A stretch of 34,154 nt of DNA from an uncultured Eubacteriales bacterium (GCA_900314525.1 OMVN01000023.1:1-34154); one strand, 5' to 3'; shown: positions 25,261 to 33,876, counted from the first letter of the stretch. The notes: generated by a model not told the origin, from the sequence alone. Numbers and translations: made by a program.

Positions 25261-25352
25261 AAGGGATTGTAAAATAAGTCTCTGATATTGAGAGCTGAGT
25301 AGGATATTATCTATACAGCTCTCTTTTTTGTGAAATATTTTACAGATCCCTT
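25261..25352. terminator. Nested inverted repeats between convergent hom and tex
   Basis: Inner stem: GAGAGCTG (25290-25297) with CAGCTCTC (25316-25323) followed by T6, a good + strand terminator for hom. Outer stem: AAGGGATTGTAAAATA (25261-25276) with TATTTTACAGATCCCTT (25336-25352), 16 bp with one bulged base. Read on the minus strand, the outer stem is followed by T's (reverse of 25257-25260), fitting termination of tex. Confidence 0.8.
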
Positions 25353-25364
25353 GTGAAATAAATT

Positions 25365-27509
25365 CTATTTTTTGATTTTCATTGTTAGCTGAATTCTTTT
25401 TTTAACAGGATCAACATTCATGACCTGTACGTCAACAATGTCTCCTACAGAAACAGCTTCTAAAGGATGCTTTATGTATCTGTCTGAAATCTGAGAAATA
25501 TGAACAAGACCGTCCTGGTGAACACCTATATCAACAAATGCTCCAAAATCAATTACGTTTCTAACGGTTCCTTTGAGAATCATGCCAGGTTTTAAATCAC
25601 TTAATTCCAATACATCTGTTTTTAATATTGGTTTTGGCATTTCATCTCTGGGATCTCTTCCAGGTTTTTCTAATTCATCCACAATATCCTTTAATGTAAT
25701 TTCACCGATTGAAAGTTCTTCTGCAGTTTTTTTGTAATCTTTTATCATGAGTCGGAGACCAACCACAGTTTTGTTCTTATCATTATCAAGAACTAATTTG
25801 TATGTTGATAAAAGTTTTGATACTGCATCATATGATTCTGGATGTACGCTTGTGTGATCAAGAGGATTATCGCCATCCATGATTCGAAGGAAACCAGCAC
25901 ACTGTAAAAATGCTTTTGGTCCTAACTTATCAACTTTTAGAAGTTCCTTTCTGTTTTTGAATCTTCCGTTTTCTTCTCTGTACTTGACGATATTTTTGGC
26001 AATTGTTTTACTTATGCCAGAAATATATTCTAATAAACTTGCAGATGCCGTGTTTAAATCAACACCTACACTATTTACGCAGTCTTCAACTACACCAGTA
26101 AGAGACTCGTTAAGTTTTTTCTGATTCATATCGTGTTGGTACTGGCCTACACCGATAGATTTTGGATCAATTTTTACTAGTTCAGCAAGCGGATCCTGTA
26201 GCCTTCTGGCCATTGATGCAGAACTTCTTCCCCCAACATCAAGGTTTGGAAATTCTTCTGTTGCAAGTTTGCTTGCTGAGTAAACTGAGGCACCAGCTTC
26301 GTTAACAATTACATATGACACTTTGTGTTTTGCTTCTTTTATAATATCAACGACCACTTTTTCAGATTCCCTTGAAGCTGTACCATTTCCGAGGGAAATA
26401 AGGGTTACATTATATTTGTCTATTAATTTTAGAATTGTCTTTTTAGTTTCTGCAATTTTGTTCTGAGGTTCAGTTGGATATACAACAGTTGTTTCAAGAA
26501 CCTTTCCGGTTTCGTCTACAACAGCAATTTTACATCCAGTACGGAAACCTGGGTCCCATCCGAGAACTACCTGACCTGTAATTGGAGGCTGCATAAGAAG
26601 CTGATGTAGATTTTTTCCAAATATCATTATTGCTCCGTCTTCGGCCGTTTCAGTGAGGTCATTTCTTATATCACGCTCAATAGCAGGAGCAATAAGTCTC
26701 TTATAACTGTCTGCGATTGAACTTTTGATTACATTTTCACCGTCTGAACTTAGTCCTTTTATAAGTTGTTTTTCAAGATATGCTAAAATAGCACTTTCAT
26801 CAACTTCAACTTTTACAGTAAGGAATTTTTCTTTTTCTCCTCTATTGATGGCAAGAATTCTATGGCCAGCAATCTTTTTTACAGGCTCAGTGAAATCATA
26901 GTACATTTCATATACAGAATCCTTTTCCTTATCTTTGGCTGCGGAAGTAATATTGCCATTATTGAATGTATATTTTCTTATATAATCTCTGTATGTGGCG
27001 TTGTCGGAAATATTTTCAGCGATAATATCGCTTGCCCCGTTTATTGCATCTTCTCTTGATAAAACTTCTTTTTCAATATTTATATATTTATCAGCATCGG
27101 ACAGTTTGAAATCTGAAGAAAAAAGTTCTTTAGAAAGAGGTTCTAAGTCTCTCTCTTTAGCAATAATCGCTCTTGTTCTTCGTTTTGGTCTGTAAGGGAG
27201 GTAAAGGTCTTCTAGTGAGACCATTGTTGTCTGCTTATTAATTGCATTTCTTAAATCCTCGGTTAACTTGCCCTGCTCTTCTATACTTGAAATTATTTGT
27301 TCTTTTCTTGCTTCCAGATTTCTAAGATAAGTAAGACGTTCATCAAATTTTCTGAGAACCTCATCATTTAGAGAACCTGTAACATCTTTCCTGTATCTTG
27401 CTATGAAAGGGATTGTGTTTCCTTCATCGATTAATTTAACTGTAGCTTCCACTTGCCATAATTTTATGTCAAGCTCATCTGCTAAAACTGAATAAATTTT
27501 TTCTGCCAT
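25365..27509 (-). CDS. tex: Tex-family RNA-binding transcription accessory protein
   Basis: A 714-residue cytoplasmic nucleic-acid-binding protein of the Tex/Spt6 family, linked to transcription and RNA metabolism. In order it has the Tex N-terminal helical domain and the YqgF/RNase H-like domain (about 318-430, VVLGWDPGFRTGCKIAVVDETG onward). Helix-hairpin-helix segments follow (about 480-560, NTASASLLEYISGISKTIAKNIV), then a C-terminal S1 domain (about 643-712, GMILKGTVRNVIDFGAFVDIG). The minus-strand ATG follows AGGAGG. A possible promoter is TTGACA-17-TTAAAA at 27584-27612, which is weak at the -10. It converges with hom. Confidence 0.96.
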   Translation of the reverse strand: MAEKIYSVLADELDIKLWQVEATVKLIDEGNTIPFIARYRKDVTGSLNDEVLRKFDERLTYLRNLEARKEQIISSIEEQGKLTEDLRNAINKQTTMVSLEDLYLPYRPKRRTRAIIAKERDLEPLSKELFSSDFKLSDADKYINIEKEVLSREDAINGASDIIAENISDNATYRDYIRKYTFNNGNITSAAKDKEKDSVYEMYYDFTEPVKKIAGHRILAINRGEKEKFLTVKVEVDESAILAYLEKQLIKGLSSDGENVIKSSIADSYKRLIAPAIERDIRNDLTETAEDGAIMIFGKNLHQLLMQPPITGQVVLGWDPGFRTGCKIAVVDETGKVLETTVVYPTEPQNKIAETKKTILKLIDKYNVTLISLGNGTASRESEKVVVDIIKEAKHKVSYVIVNEAGASVYSASKLATEEFPNLDVGGRSSASMARRLQDPLAELVKIDPKSIGVGQYQHDMNQKKLNESLTGVVEDCVNSVGVDLNTASASLLEYISGISKTIAKNIVKYREENGRFKNRKELLKVDKLGPKAFLQCAGFLRIMDGDNPLDHTSVHPESYDAVSKLLSTYKLVLDNDKNKTVVGLRLMIKDYKKTAEELSIGEITLKDIVDELEKPGRDPRDEMPKPILKTDVLELSDLKPGMILKGTVRNVIDFGAFVDIGVHQDGLVHISQISDRYIKHPLEAVSVGDIVDVQVMNVDPVKKRIQLTMKIKK

Positions 27510-27652
27510 AGTGCCTCCTGATTGTTCGTGTGTTAACTTTTAAATTTGTTGCAATAAATCATGTAATCAAATATAAAAGTCCCTTTTAATAATACCGATT
27601 TTTAGCTGTCAAATCAATATTTAATTGTGGAAAATATGTAAATATAAAATCA

Positions 27653-27681
27653 TTGTAAAAAAATTATTAATATGATATAGT
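27653..27681 (+). promoter_or_regulatory. Promoter of the tandem membrane-protein pair
   Basis: TTGTAA (27653-27658), 17 bases and TATAGT (27676-27681) with a TGA extension, about 45 bases before the first gene. Confidence 0.6.
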
Positions 27682-27726
27682 TGAAAAGAATTATGTGTAA
27701 TTATATAAAAAAAGGAGGAAATATGA

Positions 27727-28107
27727 ATGAATAAGAAAGTATTTGAACTTGTAGGTTTCATATGCTCATGTGCAGGATGTTTCTTAACATTACTTTTTTC
27801 TATTATCACATGTGCAAGAGGTAAGGCTATGGTAGAAAACTTGTCAGGTGACAAGATAAAGATGTCACTGTGGGTAATCGGTGTAGTTCTTTCAATTATT
27901 GTTGTAATTGTGGGAGCTGTATTCTCAGTCTTATCCATTGAGAGAGGTACAAGTATAAGTGATATCAGCAAGTTAACATTAATATCACTTGCAGTAGCAG
28001 CATTTGCTTTATTCTACGGTATTGTTGGAAATGCTACAATTTGTGGATATACATGCAGCCTTAACAACATAAAAGGACTAATTAGCAATATAATATTATT
28101 TAGATAG
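27727..28107 (+). CDS. Small Cys-rich three-helix membrane protein, copy 1
   Basis: 126 residues, not assigned to a known family. Three hydrophobic helices are visible (about 7-29, 47-70 and 83-104) with a short C-terminal tail. Cysteines at 13, 15, 18, 29, 106 and 110 lie in or next to the membrane; the last two form CGYTC followed by SLN. The next gene is a clear paralogue. AGGAGG at 27713-27718 is eight bases before this ATG. An overlapping ATG at 27723 reads only MNE then stop. It has its own promoter and probably one transcript with copy 2, 12 bases downstream. Confidence 0.8.
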   Translation: MNKKVFELVGFICSCAGCFLTLLFSIITCARGKAMVENLSGDKIKMSLWVIGVVLSIIVVIVGAVFSVLSIERGTSISDISKLTLISLAVAAFALFYGIVGNATICGYTCSLNNIKGLISNIILFR

Positions 28108-28119
28108 GAAGGAGATATT

Positions 28120-28548
28120 ATGAATAAGAAATTATTTACATGGATCGGCTTTGGATGTGCAGTATTTGGATGTCTTTTAACATTCATTTTTGCAATTGTA
28201 ACATGTGCAAATCCTAAGATTAAATATGATAAATTAAAGATTTATGGATACTCAACAAAATATCCAGCTGGATTTAAAATGTCACTTTTATTTATTGGAA
28301 CAATAATTGGATTGATAATAACAATCGCAGGTATTGTTCTTGCAATACTTGGAATGGAAAAGGAAACTTCACTCTTCAAGGTTACAATAATTACATTAGC
28401 TGTTGGTGCATTTGCAGTATTCTATGGATTAATTTCAACAATGACAGTATGTAGTTACAACTGTTCATTAAATAAAGGATTCAAGAGTAAATTGAATTCA
28501 GAGGTATCAAAAAAAGTATCAGGTTTTGATATTGATGACTGGGATTAA
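28120..28548 (+). CDS. Small Cys-rich three-helix membrane protein, copy 2
   Basis: 142 residues, paralogous to the preceding gene over nearly the whole length. Shared features are the MNKK start, GCxLT, TCA, KMSL, FALFYG/FAVFYG and CxYxCSLN. Conserved cysteines are 13, 18, 29, 111 and 115. Compared with copy 1 it has a longer loop after TM1 (IYGYSTKYPAG) and a polar C-terminal extension ending in acidic DIDDWD. The start follows AAGGAG. Function unknown. The conserved intramembrane cysteines could bind metal, carry lipid, or form disulfides; the sequence alone does not decide. Confidence 0.8.
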   Translation: MNKKLFTWIGFGCAVFGCLLTFIFAIVTCANPKIKYDKLKIYGYSTKYPAGFKMSLLFIGTIIGLIITIAGIVLAILGMEKETSLFKVTIITLAVGAFAVFYGLISTMTVCSYNCSLNKGFKSKLNSEVSKKVSGFDIDDWD

Positions 28549-28561
28549 AAATTTATTGTAC

Positions 28562-28590
28562 TTCACTAAATAGCTTAAATATGGTATAAT
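28562..28590 (+). promoter_or_regulatory. Possible promoter abutting the terminator
   Basis: TTCACT (28562-28567), 17 bases and TATAAT (28585-28590) with a TGG extension. The start would fall inside the adjacent hairpin. Confidence 0.42.
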
Positions 28591-28591
28591 T

Positions 28592-28627
28592 ACCTGCAAA
28601 TTGATTATTCAGTTTGCAGGTTTTTTT
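28592..28627 (+). terminator. Terminator after the membrane-protein pair
   Basis: ACCTGCAAA (28592-28600) and TTTGCAGGT (28613-28621) form a perfect 9-bp stem, extendable by TGA/TCA inside, followed by T's to 28627. Confidence 0.88.
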
Positions 28628-28663
28628 ATGCAAATAATTAGTAGTAATAAAGGGAACAGATAT

Positions 28664-29161
28664 ATGGAAGATAAAAGATTTACATTTAAAGTAAAAACAG
28701 ACTCAAAGGAATTATTTGAATTTATGATGTATCATAATTATGTATCACTTAGAGGAATTCTTTCTGTGACTTTTAGCGTAGTGGCATTCATTGGTATAAT
28801 TATATTCAGGGATATAACAATAGCGCAGAGACTGTTTTTGATGTTGTTTGCATTGATGTTTACGGTGATTTCGCCTTTTGAGTATTATATAAGGTCTAGA
28901 AGACAGGCAAAGAAGAGTTTTGAAAATGAGTTGCAGTATACATTTGATGACGAGGGAATTACAGTACAGATAAACGATTTAAGCAGTGTGCTTCCTTGGG
29001 AAGACGTGATAAAGGTAGTGTCAACCAAACATTTGGTTTTGATATATTCGACACCGGTAAGGGCATATATTCTTCCAAAGAAAGATATCGGCAGGAAATT
29101 TGCACAGTTAAAAGCTTATATGGAAAAGAAAACAGATTGTTACAAATTTAAAATGGAATAG
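28664..29161 (+). CDS. YcxB-like membrane protein
   Basis: 165 residues with two transmembrane helices (about 30-48 and 54-73). A cytoplasmic C-terminal domain follows, with the pattern YTFDDEGITV...WEDVIKVVST...LVLIYSTPVRAYILPKKD, typical of the YcxB-like C-terminal domain. Function of the family is unknown. The frame is open from 28601 (TTG) and from an ATG at 28628, but only the ATG at 28664 has a fair ribosome binding site (AAAGGGA) at normal spacing. It precedes tsaE by 10 bases and may share its transcript. Confidence 0.8.
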   Translation: MEDKRFTFKVKTDSKELFEFMMYHNYVSLRGILSVTFSVVAFIGIIIFRDITIAQRLFLMLFALMFTVISPFEYYIRSRRQAKKSFENELQYTFDDEGITVQINDLSSVLPWEDVIKVVSTKHLVLIYSTPVRAYILPKKDIGRKFAQLKAYMEKKTDCYKFKME

Positions 29162-29171
29162 GAGTGGTAGC

Positions 29172-29600
29172 ATGGAATACGAAACACATTCTTCAGAAGA
29201 AACATTTAATCTTGGATTTGAAATGGCACAAAAGGCACACAAGGGAGATATTATCTGCCTTGATGGACAACTTGGCGCTGGAAAAACAGTATTTGCCAAA
29301 GGGTTCGCAAAGGGACTGGGGATAAAAGAGGAAATTAACAGTCCAACATTTACTATTGTAAAAGTTCATCAGGGTGGAAAGTTACCACTATATCATTTTG
29401 ATGTTTACAGACTGGCCAGCGGGTATGATATGGATGATATAGGATATGAGGAGTATTTCTTTGGAGATGGAGTATGCCTCATAGAGTGGGCATCTATGAT
29501 AGATGAGATAATTCCGCTTACGGCCACTAAGGTAGAGATAAAGAAATATATAACAAAAGATTTTGATTATAGAAAAATAATCGTGACAAAAAGAAGGTAG
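29172..29600 (+). CDS. tsaE: tRNA t6A synthesis ATPase TsaE
   Basis: The 142-residue ATPase helps the TsaB-TsaD complex add threonylcarbamoyl to A37 of tRNAs that read ANN codons. It has the P-loop GQLGAGKTVFAKG (about 36-48), the SPTFTIV switch-like segment and the HFDVYRL motif. The start follows an AGGAGTGG site. tsaB begins five bases after its stop. Confidence 0.96.
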   Translation: MEYETHSSEETFNLGFEMAQKAHKGDIICLDGQLGAGKTVFAKGFAKGLGIKEEINSPTFTIVKVHQGGKLPLYHFDVYRLASGYDMDDIGYEEYFFGDGVCLIEWASMIDEIIPLTATKVEIKKYITKDFDYRKIIVTKRR

Positions 29601-29605
29601 GGAAA

Positions 29606-30319
29606 ATGGTACTAGCAATAGATAGTTCTTCTCTTGTTGCCAGTGTTGCACTTGCAGATGAAGACGTAATAATAGCTGAATATACTGTAAATCTGAAAAA
29701 GACACATTCACAGACATTACTTCCAATGATAGATGAAATTTTCAGAATGACAGAAATTGACAAAAAAGAAGTGGAAGCTATAGTTGTATCAAGCGGTCCG
29801 GGTTCTTTTACAGGACTTAGAATTGGAGCAGCTACAGCGAAGGGACTTGCTCTTGCTCTAGATATTCCTGTGGTTGGTATATCTACAATTGAGATGATGG
29901 CAAACAATTATAACCATTGTAACAAACTAATATGTCCTATTATGGATGCGAGAAGAAATCAGGTCTATACAGGAATATACAGCTGTGAAGGAGATAAGCT
30001 GGAGGAGATATTAAAACCTGCACCAATGGCAATTGAAGACTTATTGGGCGAAATTATAAAACTTGGAAAAGATGTTATATTTGTAGGAGATGGTATACCT
30101 GCTTTTAAATCAGCAATACAAGATACATTAGAATCTGGATATTACTTTGGAAGACAAAATTTTGCAAGACAGAATGCAGGAAGTCTTGCTTCACTTGGAA
30201 TAGACGCACTGAAGGAAGGAAAAGCAGTAATTTCGGATTTATTTGCGCCTGAATATATGCGTCTGTCTCAGGCAGAAAGAGAGCGCTTGAATAATGGTAA
30301 GAAAGATGAAAATAAGTGA
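29606..30319 (+). CDS. tsaB: tRNA t6A synthesis protein TsaB
   Basis: The 237-residue partner of TsaD in t6A formation, an ASKHA-fold protein. It opens with MVLAIDSSSLVASVAL and carries HSQTLLPMID and the SSGPGSFTGLRIGAATAKGLA segment diagnostic of the family. TsaB has no active site of its own and acts as a dimerisation scaffold. The 3' end overlaps rimI by 26 bases, which points to translational coupling. Confidence 0.95.
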   Translation: MVLAIDSSSLVASVALADEDVIIAEYTVNLKKTHSQTLLPMIDEIFRMTEIDKKEVEAIVVSSGPGSFTGLRIGAATAKGLALALDIPVVGISTIEMMANNYNHCNKLICPIMDARRNQVYTGIYSCEGDKLEEILKPAPMAIEDLLGEIIKLGKDVIFVGDGIPAFKSAIQDTLESGYYFGRQNFARQNAGSLASLGIDALKEGKAVISDLFAPEYMRLSQAERERLNNGKKDENK

Positions 30320-30728
30320 TGCTACAGGTGTAGCAGAACTTGAAAAGGAGTGTTTTTCAGAACCATGGTCAGAAAGATCTCTTATGGAATATGCACAGAA
30401 AAAGGATGCTCTTTTTCTTGTGTATGAGAAAGAGGATTGTATAGCAGGGTATGCTGGAATGTATTACGTTTATCCAGAGGCCTATATAACTAATGTGGCA
30501 GTGACAAAATCGTGCAGAGGAAGAGGATATGCAAAAGAGATTCTTAAACAGATGTTTGAACTGTCAAAATATTCTGGAATTGAGAGATGTACTCTTGAAG
30601 TAAGGAAATCAAATAAAGCAGCAATAAGTCTGTATGAGGGGTTAGGCTTTAAGATGGCTGGGGAGAGAAAAAACTTTTATGATAATCCCACTGAAAATGC
30701 GATTATTATGTGGAAAGATTATCAGTAA
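30294..30728 (+). CDS. rimI: Ribosomal protein S18-alanine N-acetyltransferase RimI
   Basis: A GNAT acetyltransferase of 144 residues that acetylates N-terminal alanine, classically of ribosomal protein S18. It has the SEPWSERSL substrate segment, the acetyl-CoA loop RGRGYAKEIL and the LEVRKSNKAAISLYEGLGF motif. It overlaps the end of tsaB. ATG 30306 is an alternative start with the same weak ribosome binding site. The tsaE-tsaB-rimI order is common in Firmicutes. Confidence 0.93.
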   Translation: MVRKMKISDATGVAELEKECFSEPWSERSLMEYAQKKDALFLVYEKEDCIAGYAGMYYVYPEAYITNVAVTKSCRGRGYAKEILKQMFELSKYSGIERCTLEVRKSNKAAISLYEGLGFKMAGERKNFYDNPTENAIIMWKDYQ

Positions 30729-30761
30729 TAAATTACCACTAGAAATAGTGATTTTACTGTG

Positions 30762-30767
30762 TATAAT
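30762..30767 (+). promoter_or_regulatory. Possible -10 element before the zinc-ribbon gene
   Basis: TATAAT at 30762-30767 without a good -35. A small CACTA/TAGTG hairpin lies just before it (30737-30750). Confidence 0.35.
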
Positions 30768-30804
30768 TTAAGTGTACAAATAACGAAAAAGGAGTTAAAG
30801 AGAC

Positions 30805-31047
30805 ATGAGAGAATACACAGATCAGAATATATTAAAATCAATAAAATGCAACAAATGTGGAAAAAATATAAAGTTTGATAACACACTGCCAGAAGAAGAT
30901 TATATTTCTGTGTCGAAAAACTGGGGATATTTTTCTTCTAAAGATGGGGAAAAACATGAATTTGATTTGTGTGAAGAGTGTTATGACAATTTAACAGGTA
31001 CTTTTGAAATACCTGTAAGCGTAATGGATAATAACGAACTTATATAG
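30805..31047 (+). CDS. Small zinc-ribbon-like protein
   Basis: 80 residues with two CxxC knuckles (Cys15/18 in CNKCGK and Cys56/59 in CEECYD), 38 residues apart. This fits a single structural zinc site. The rest is polar with a GYFSSKDGEKHEFDLC stretch. No function can be assigned. Such small proteins occur as adaptors or regulators. The start follows AAGGAG with ten-base spacing, and RNase Z follows 18 bases later, suggesting a common transcript. Confidence 0.8.
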   Translation: MREYTDQNILKSIKCNKCGKNIKFDNTLPEEDYISVSKNWGYFSSKDGEKHEFDLCEECYDNLTGTFEIPVSVMDNNELI

Positions 31048-31065
31048 ATTAGAAATGAGGAAATT

Positions 31066-31980
31066 ATGTTAGAAATATGTTTATTAGGAACTGGAGGTAT
31101 GATGCCTCTGCCAAAAAGACTGCTTACATCAATGATGGCCAGATATAATGGCAGCAGTCTTTTAATTGACTGTGGAGAGGCAACACAGATAGCAATAAAG
31201 AGAAAAGGCTGGAGTTTTAATCCTATAGACATATTATGTATAACACATTTTCACGCAGACCATATAAGTGGTCTTCCAGGATTACTTCTCACTATGGGAA
31301 ATGCAGACAGGAGGGATCCTCTTACTGTAATTGGGCCTAAGGGGCTTGAAAAAGTTGTAAATTCGCTGAGAATAATTGCACCAGAACTTCCTTTTGAACT
31401 CAAATTTATTGAAATAAAAGGTGAAAAGGAAGAATTTAAAATAAATGGATACAAAATTACTGCATTTAAGGTAAATCACAATGTTACATGTTATGGATAC
31501 AGTGTAGAGATAGAGAGGGCAGGAAAGTTTATGCTAGAAAAGGCTAATTTAAATGATGTGCCTAAAAAGTGCTGGAATAGTCTACAAAAAGGGGAAACTG
31601 TAATAGCAGATGGGAAAACATATACACCGGACATGGTTCTAGGTGAACCAAGAAAAGGTTTAAAGGTAGTATATAGCACGGACACTAGACCTGTTGATGC
31701 AATTAGTGAAATGGCAGAAGATGCGGATTTATTTATTTGTGAGGGAATGTACGGCGAGAAGGATAAGATAGGCAAGGCGAAAGAATATAAACATATGACA
31801 TTTTATGAAGCAGCCAGACTTGCCAGCAAGGCACAGCCAAAGCAGATGTGGCTGACACATTACAGTCCGTCCCTTGTAAGACCTGATGATTACATGGATG
31901 AAGTGCGTAAAATCTTCCCTAATAGTTATCCTGGGAAAGATGGTAAAACTGTTGATTTGAATTACGAAGAAGAAAAGTAG
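31066..31980 (+). CDS. rnz: Ribonuclease Z
   Basis: A metallo-beta-lactamase-fold endonuclease that trims the 3' end of pre-tRNAs lacking an encoded CCA; the tRNA-Ser at the end of the window is such a tRNA. The 304-residue protein has the HxHxDH metal motif (His61, His63, Asp65, His66 in HFHADH). Further ligands lie in VNHNVTCYGY, YSTDTRP and LTHYSP. The ribosome binding site is GAGGAAA. It lies between the zinc-ribbon gene and tsaD. Confidence 0.93.
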   Translation: MLEICLLGTGGMMPLPKRLLTSMMARYNGSSLLIDCGEATQIAIKRKGWSFNPIDILCITHFHADHISGLPGLLLTMGNADRRDPLTVIGPKGLEKVVNSLRIIAPELPFELKFIEIKGEKEEFKINGYKITAFKVNHNVTCYGYSVEIERAGKFMLEKANLNDVPKKCWNSLQKGETVIADGKTYTPDMVLGEPRKGLKVVYSTDTRPVDAISEMAEDADLFICEGMYGEKDKIGKAKEYKHMTFYEAARLASKAQPKQMWLTHYSPSLVRPDDYMDEVRKIFPNSYPGKDGKTVDLNYEEEK

Positions 31981-31998
31981 AGGAAAAGGTGTAAAAAA

Positions 31999-33024
31999 AT
32001 GGAAAATAAAGATGTATATATTCTTGCAATTGAAAGTTCCTGTGATGAGACTGCAGCAGCAGTTGTGAAAAATGGACGAGAGGTATTATCTAATATTATT
32101 TCCTCACAGATAGATATACATACATTATATGGTGGAGTAGTACCGGAAATCGCTTCAAGAAAACATATTGAAAATATAAATCCTGTAGTCAGAGCGGCGT
32201 TAAAAGAGGCTAAAATGGAACTTAAAGATGTGGATGCTATAGGTGTAACTTATGGCCCTGGATTAGTTGGAGCACTATTAGTGGGAGTTACTCAGGCAAA
32301 GGCAATGGCATTTGCGGCAAATAAGCCTTTAATTGGAGTACATCATATTGAAGGACATATATCTGCAAACTATATAGCAAATAAGGAATTAGAGCCGCCA
32401 TTTATCTGCCTTGTTGTATCGGGCGGACATACACACCTTGTAGTAGTAAATGATTACGGAAAATATGAAGTAATAGGTCATACAAGGGATGATGCAGCAG
32501 GAGAAGCATTTGATAAGGTAGCAAGAGCGATAGGATTAGGCTATCCAGGTGGTCCTAAAATAGATAAAGTGGCAAAAGAAGGAAATGAAAACGCCATTAA
32601 ATTCCCTAAAGCTGTTGTGAATGATGCTCCGCTTGATTTTAGTTTTAGTGGTCTTAAATCTGCTGTATTAAACTATATAAATTCATGTCAGATGAAAGAA
32701 ATCGAATACAGTGTTCCTGATATAGCCGCGTCATTCCAGAAGGCAGTTGTAGATGTACTGTCAGAACATGCAATAAAGGCATGTAAGGATAGAAAGATAA
32801 ATAAACTCGCAATCGCAGGAGGAGTATCAGCAAATTCAGCAATAAGAAGTAGAATGATTGAAGAATGCAAGAAAAATAACATTGAATTTTATTATCCACC
32901 AATAATATTATGTACAGATAACGCCGCTATGATTGGATCAGCAGCCTATTACGAGTATATAAAAGGTGAGAGAAGCGATTATTATTTAAATGCAATTCCA
33001 AATCTAAAACTGGGGGAGAGATGA
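31999..33024 (+). CDS. tsaD: tRNA N6-adenosine threonylcarbamoyltransferase TsaD
   Basis: The catalytic subunit that transfers threonylcarbamoyl to A37 of tRNA, working with TsaB and TsaE encoded nearby. The 341-residue protein opens [15 protein letters not shown] and has the metal ligands HHIEGH (His116 and His120), the nucleotide segment VSGGHTHLV and [13 protein letters not shown]. Length is typical. It starts after AAAAGGTG, 18 bases behind rnz, and ispD starts four bases after its stop. Confidence 0.97.
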   Translation: MENKDVYILAIESSCDETAAAVVKNGREVLSNIISSQIDIHTLYGGVVPEIASRKHIENINPVVRAALKEAKMELKDVDAIGVTYGPGLVGALLVGVTQAKAMAFAANKPLIGVHHIEGHISANYIANKELEPPFICLVVSGGHTHLVVVNDYGKYEVIGHTRDDAAGEAFDKVARAIGLGYPGGPKIDKVAKEGNENAIKFPKAVVNDAPLDFSFSGLKSAVLNYINSCQMKEIEYSVPDIAASFQKAVVDVLSEHAIKACKDRKINKLAIAGGVSANSAIRSRMIEECKKNNIEFYYPPIILCTDNAAMIGSAAYYEYIKGERSDYYLNAIPNLKLGER

Positions 33025-33028
33025 GATA

Positions 33029-33724
33029 ATGAAAACATACGCCATAATTCTGTCAGCTGGTAAGGGAAAAAGGATGCAGAGCACAATTAGCAAGCAGTAC
33101 ATAGAGGTTCTGGGGTATCCGGTACTTTACTATACTTTGAAAGCTTTTGAAAAGAGCAAAGTTGACAATATAATAATAGTAGCAGGACAAGATGATATTG
33201 AATATATAAGAAAAGATATCATAGAAAAATATAATATTAATAAGGTGTTAGATATAGTTTCTGGTGGTGCAGAGAGATATGACTCTGTTATGGCAGGATT
33301 AAAATGCATATCTGGAGACGGAAACGTTTTGGTACATGATGGTGCAAGACCATTAATTGAGGATTTCCAAATTAATAAGATAATAGAAAACCTTAAAAAT
33401 GACGAGGCGTGTGTTATGGGTATGCCTGTAAAAGATACAATAAAAATTAAGGATAGAAATAATTATGTAATAAATACCCCTAGAAGAAGTACCCTGTGGC
33501 AGATACAGACACCACAGGCTTTTAATGTGTACACATTGAAGAAAGCATATGAAACAATGCAGATAAATGAAGATACAACTATAACAGACGATTCTATGGT
33601 AATGGAAAGGTATTCTGAAGTACAGATTAAGCTTATTGAGGGAAGCTATGAGAATATCAAAATAACAACACCAGAAGACCTAATTCTCATGACGGAAATA
33701 CTGAAAAAAAGGAATAAAATATAA
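33029..33724 (+). CDS. ispD: 2-C-methyl-D-erythritol 4-phosphate cytidylyltransferase
   Basis: It joins CTP and methylerythritol phosphate in the non-mevalonate isoprenoid pathway. The 231-residue protein has the nucleotide-binding loop LSAGKGKRM (8-16), VHDGARPLI, the VKDTIK segment, and TPQAFNV followed later by TDDSMVME. Teichoic-acid cytidylyltransferases (TarI) are similar, but no ribitol-phosphate genes are nearby, so IspD is preferred. It is packed against tsaD. Confidence 0.92.
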   Translation: MKTYAIILSAGKGKRMQSTISKQYIEVLGYPVLYYTLKAFEKSKVDNIIIVAGQDDIEYIRKDIIEKYNINKVLDIVSGGAERYDSVMAGLKCISGDGNVLVHDGARPLIEDFQINKIIENLKNDEACVMGMPVKDTIKIKDRNNYVINTPRRSTLWQIQTPQAFNVYTLKKAYETMQINEDTTITDDSMVMERYSEVQIKLIEGSYENIKITTPEDLILMTEILKKRNKI

Positions 33725-33748
33725 ATTGAAAAAAATCGAAAAAAGTTG

Positions 33749-33777
33749 TTGACAGAGTGACTGTAGGATGATATACT
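33749..33777 (+). promoter_or_regulatory. Strong promoter 1 upstream of tRNA-Ser
   Basis: TTGACA (33749-33754), 17 bases and TATACT (33772-33777) with a TGA extension. It is 25 bases after ispD and begins in the motif AAAAGTTGTTGACA. Confidence 0.8.
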
Positions 33778-33831
33778 TACTTTCGCGCTGATGAGTGCAA
33801 GATAAAAAACAAAATAAAATAAAAAAAGTTC

Positions 33832-33860
33832 TTGACAAACAGTTGGAAAGCTGATATAAT
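33832..33860 (+). promoter_or_regulatory. Strong promoter 2 upstream of tRNA-Ser
   Basis: TTGACA (33832-33837), 17 bases and TATAAT (33855-33860) with a TGA extension, a full consensus. The tRNA starts 16 bases after the -10. Confidence 0.9.
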
Positions 33861-33876
33861 AGTCAAGCAATCGCAT

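Noticed and set aside
33029-33724. TarI-type ribitol-phosphate cytidylyltransferase
   Set aside because: The fold is shared, but there is no teichoic-acid gene nearby and the motifs fit IspD.
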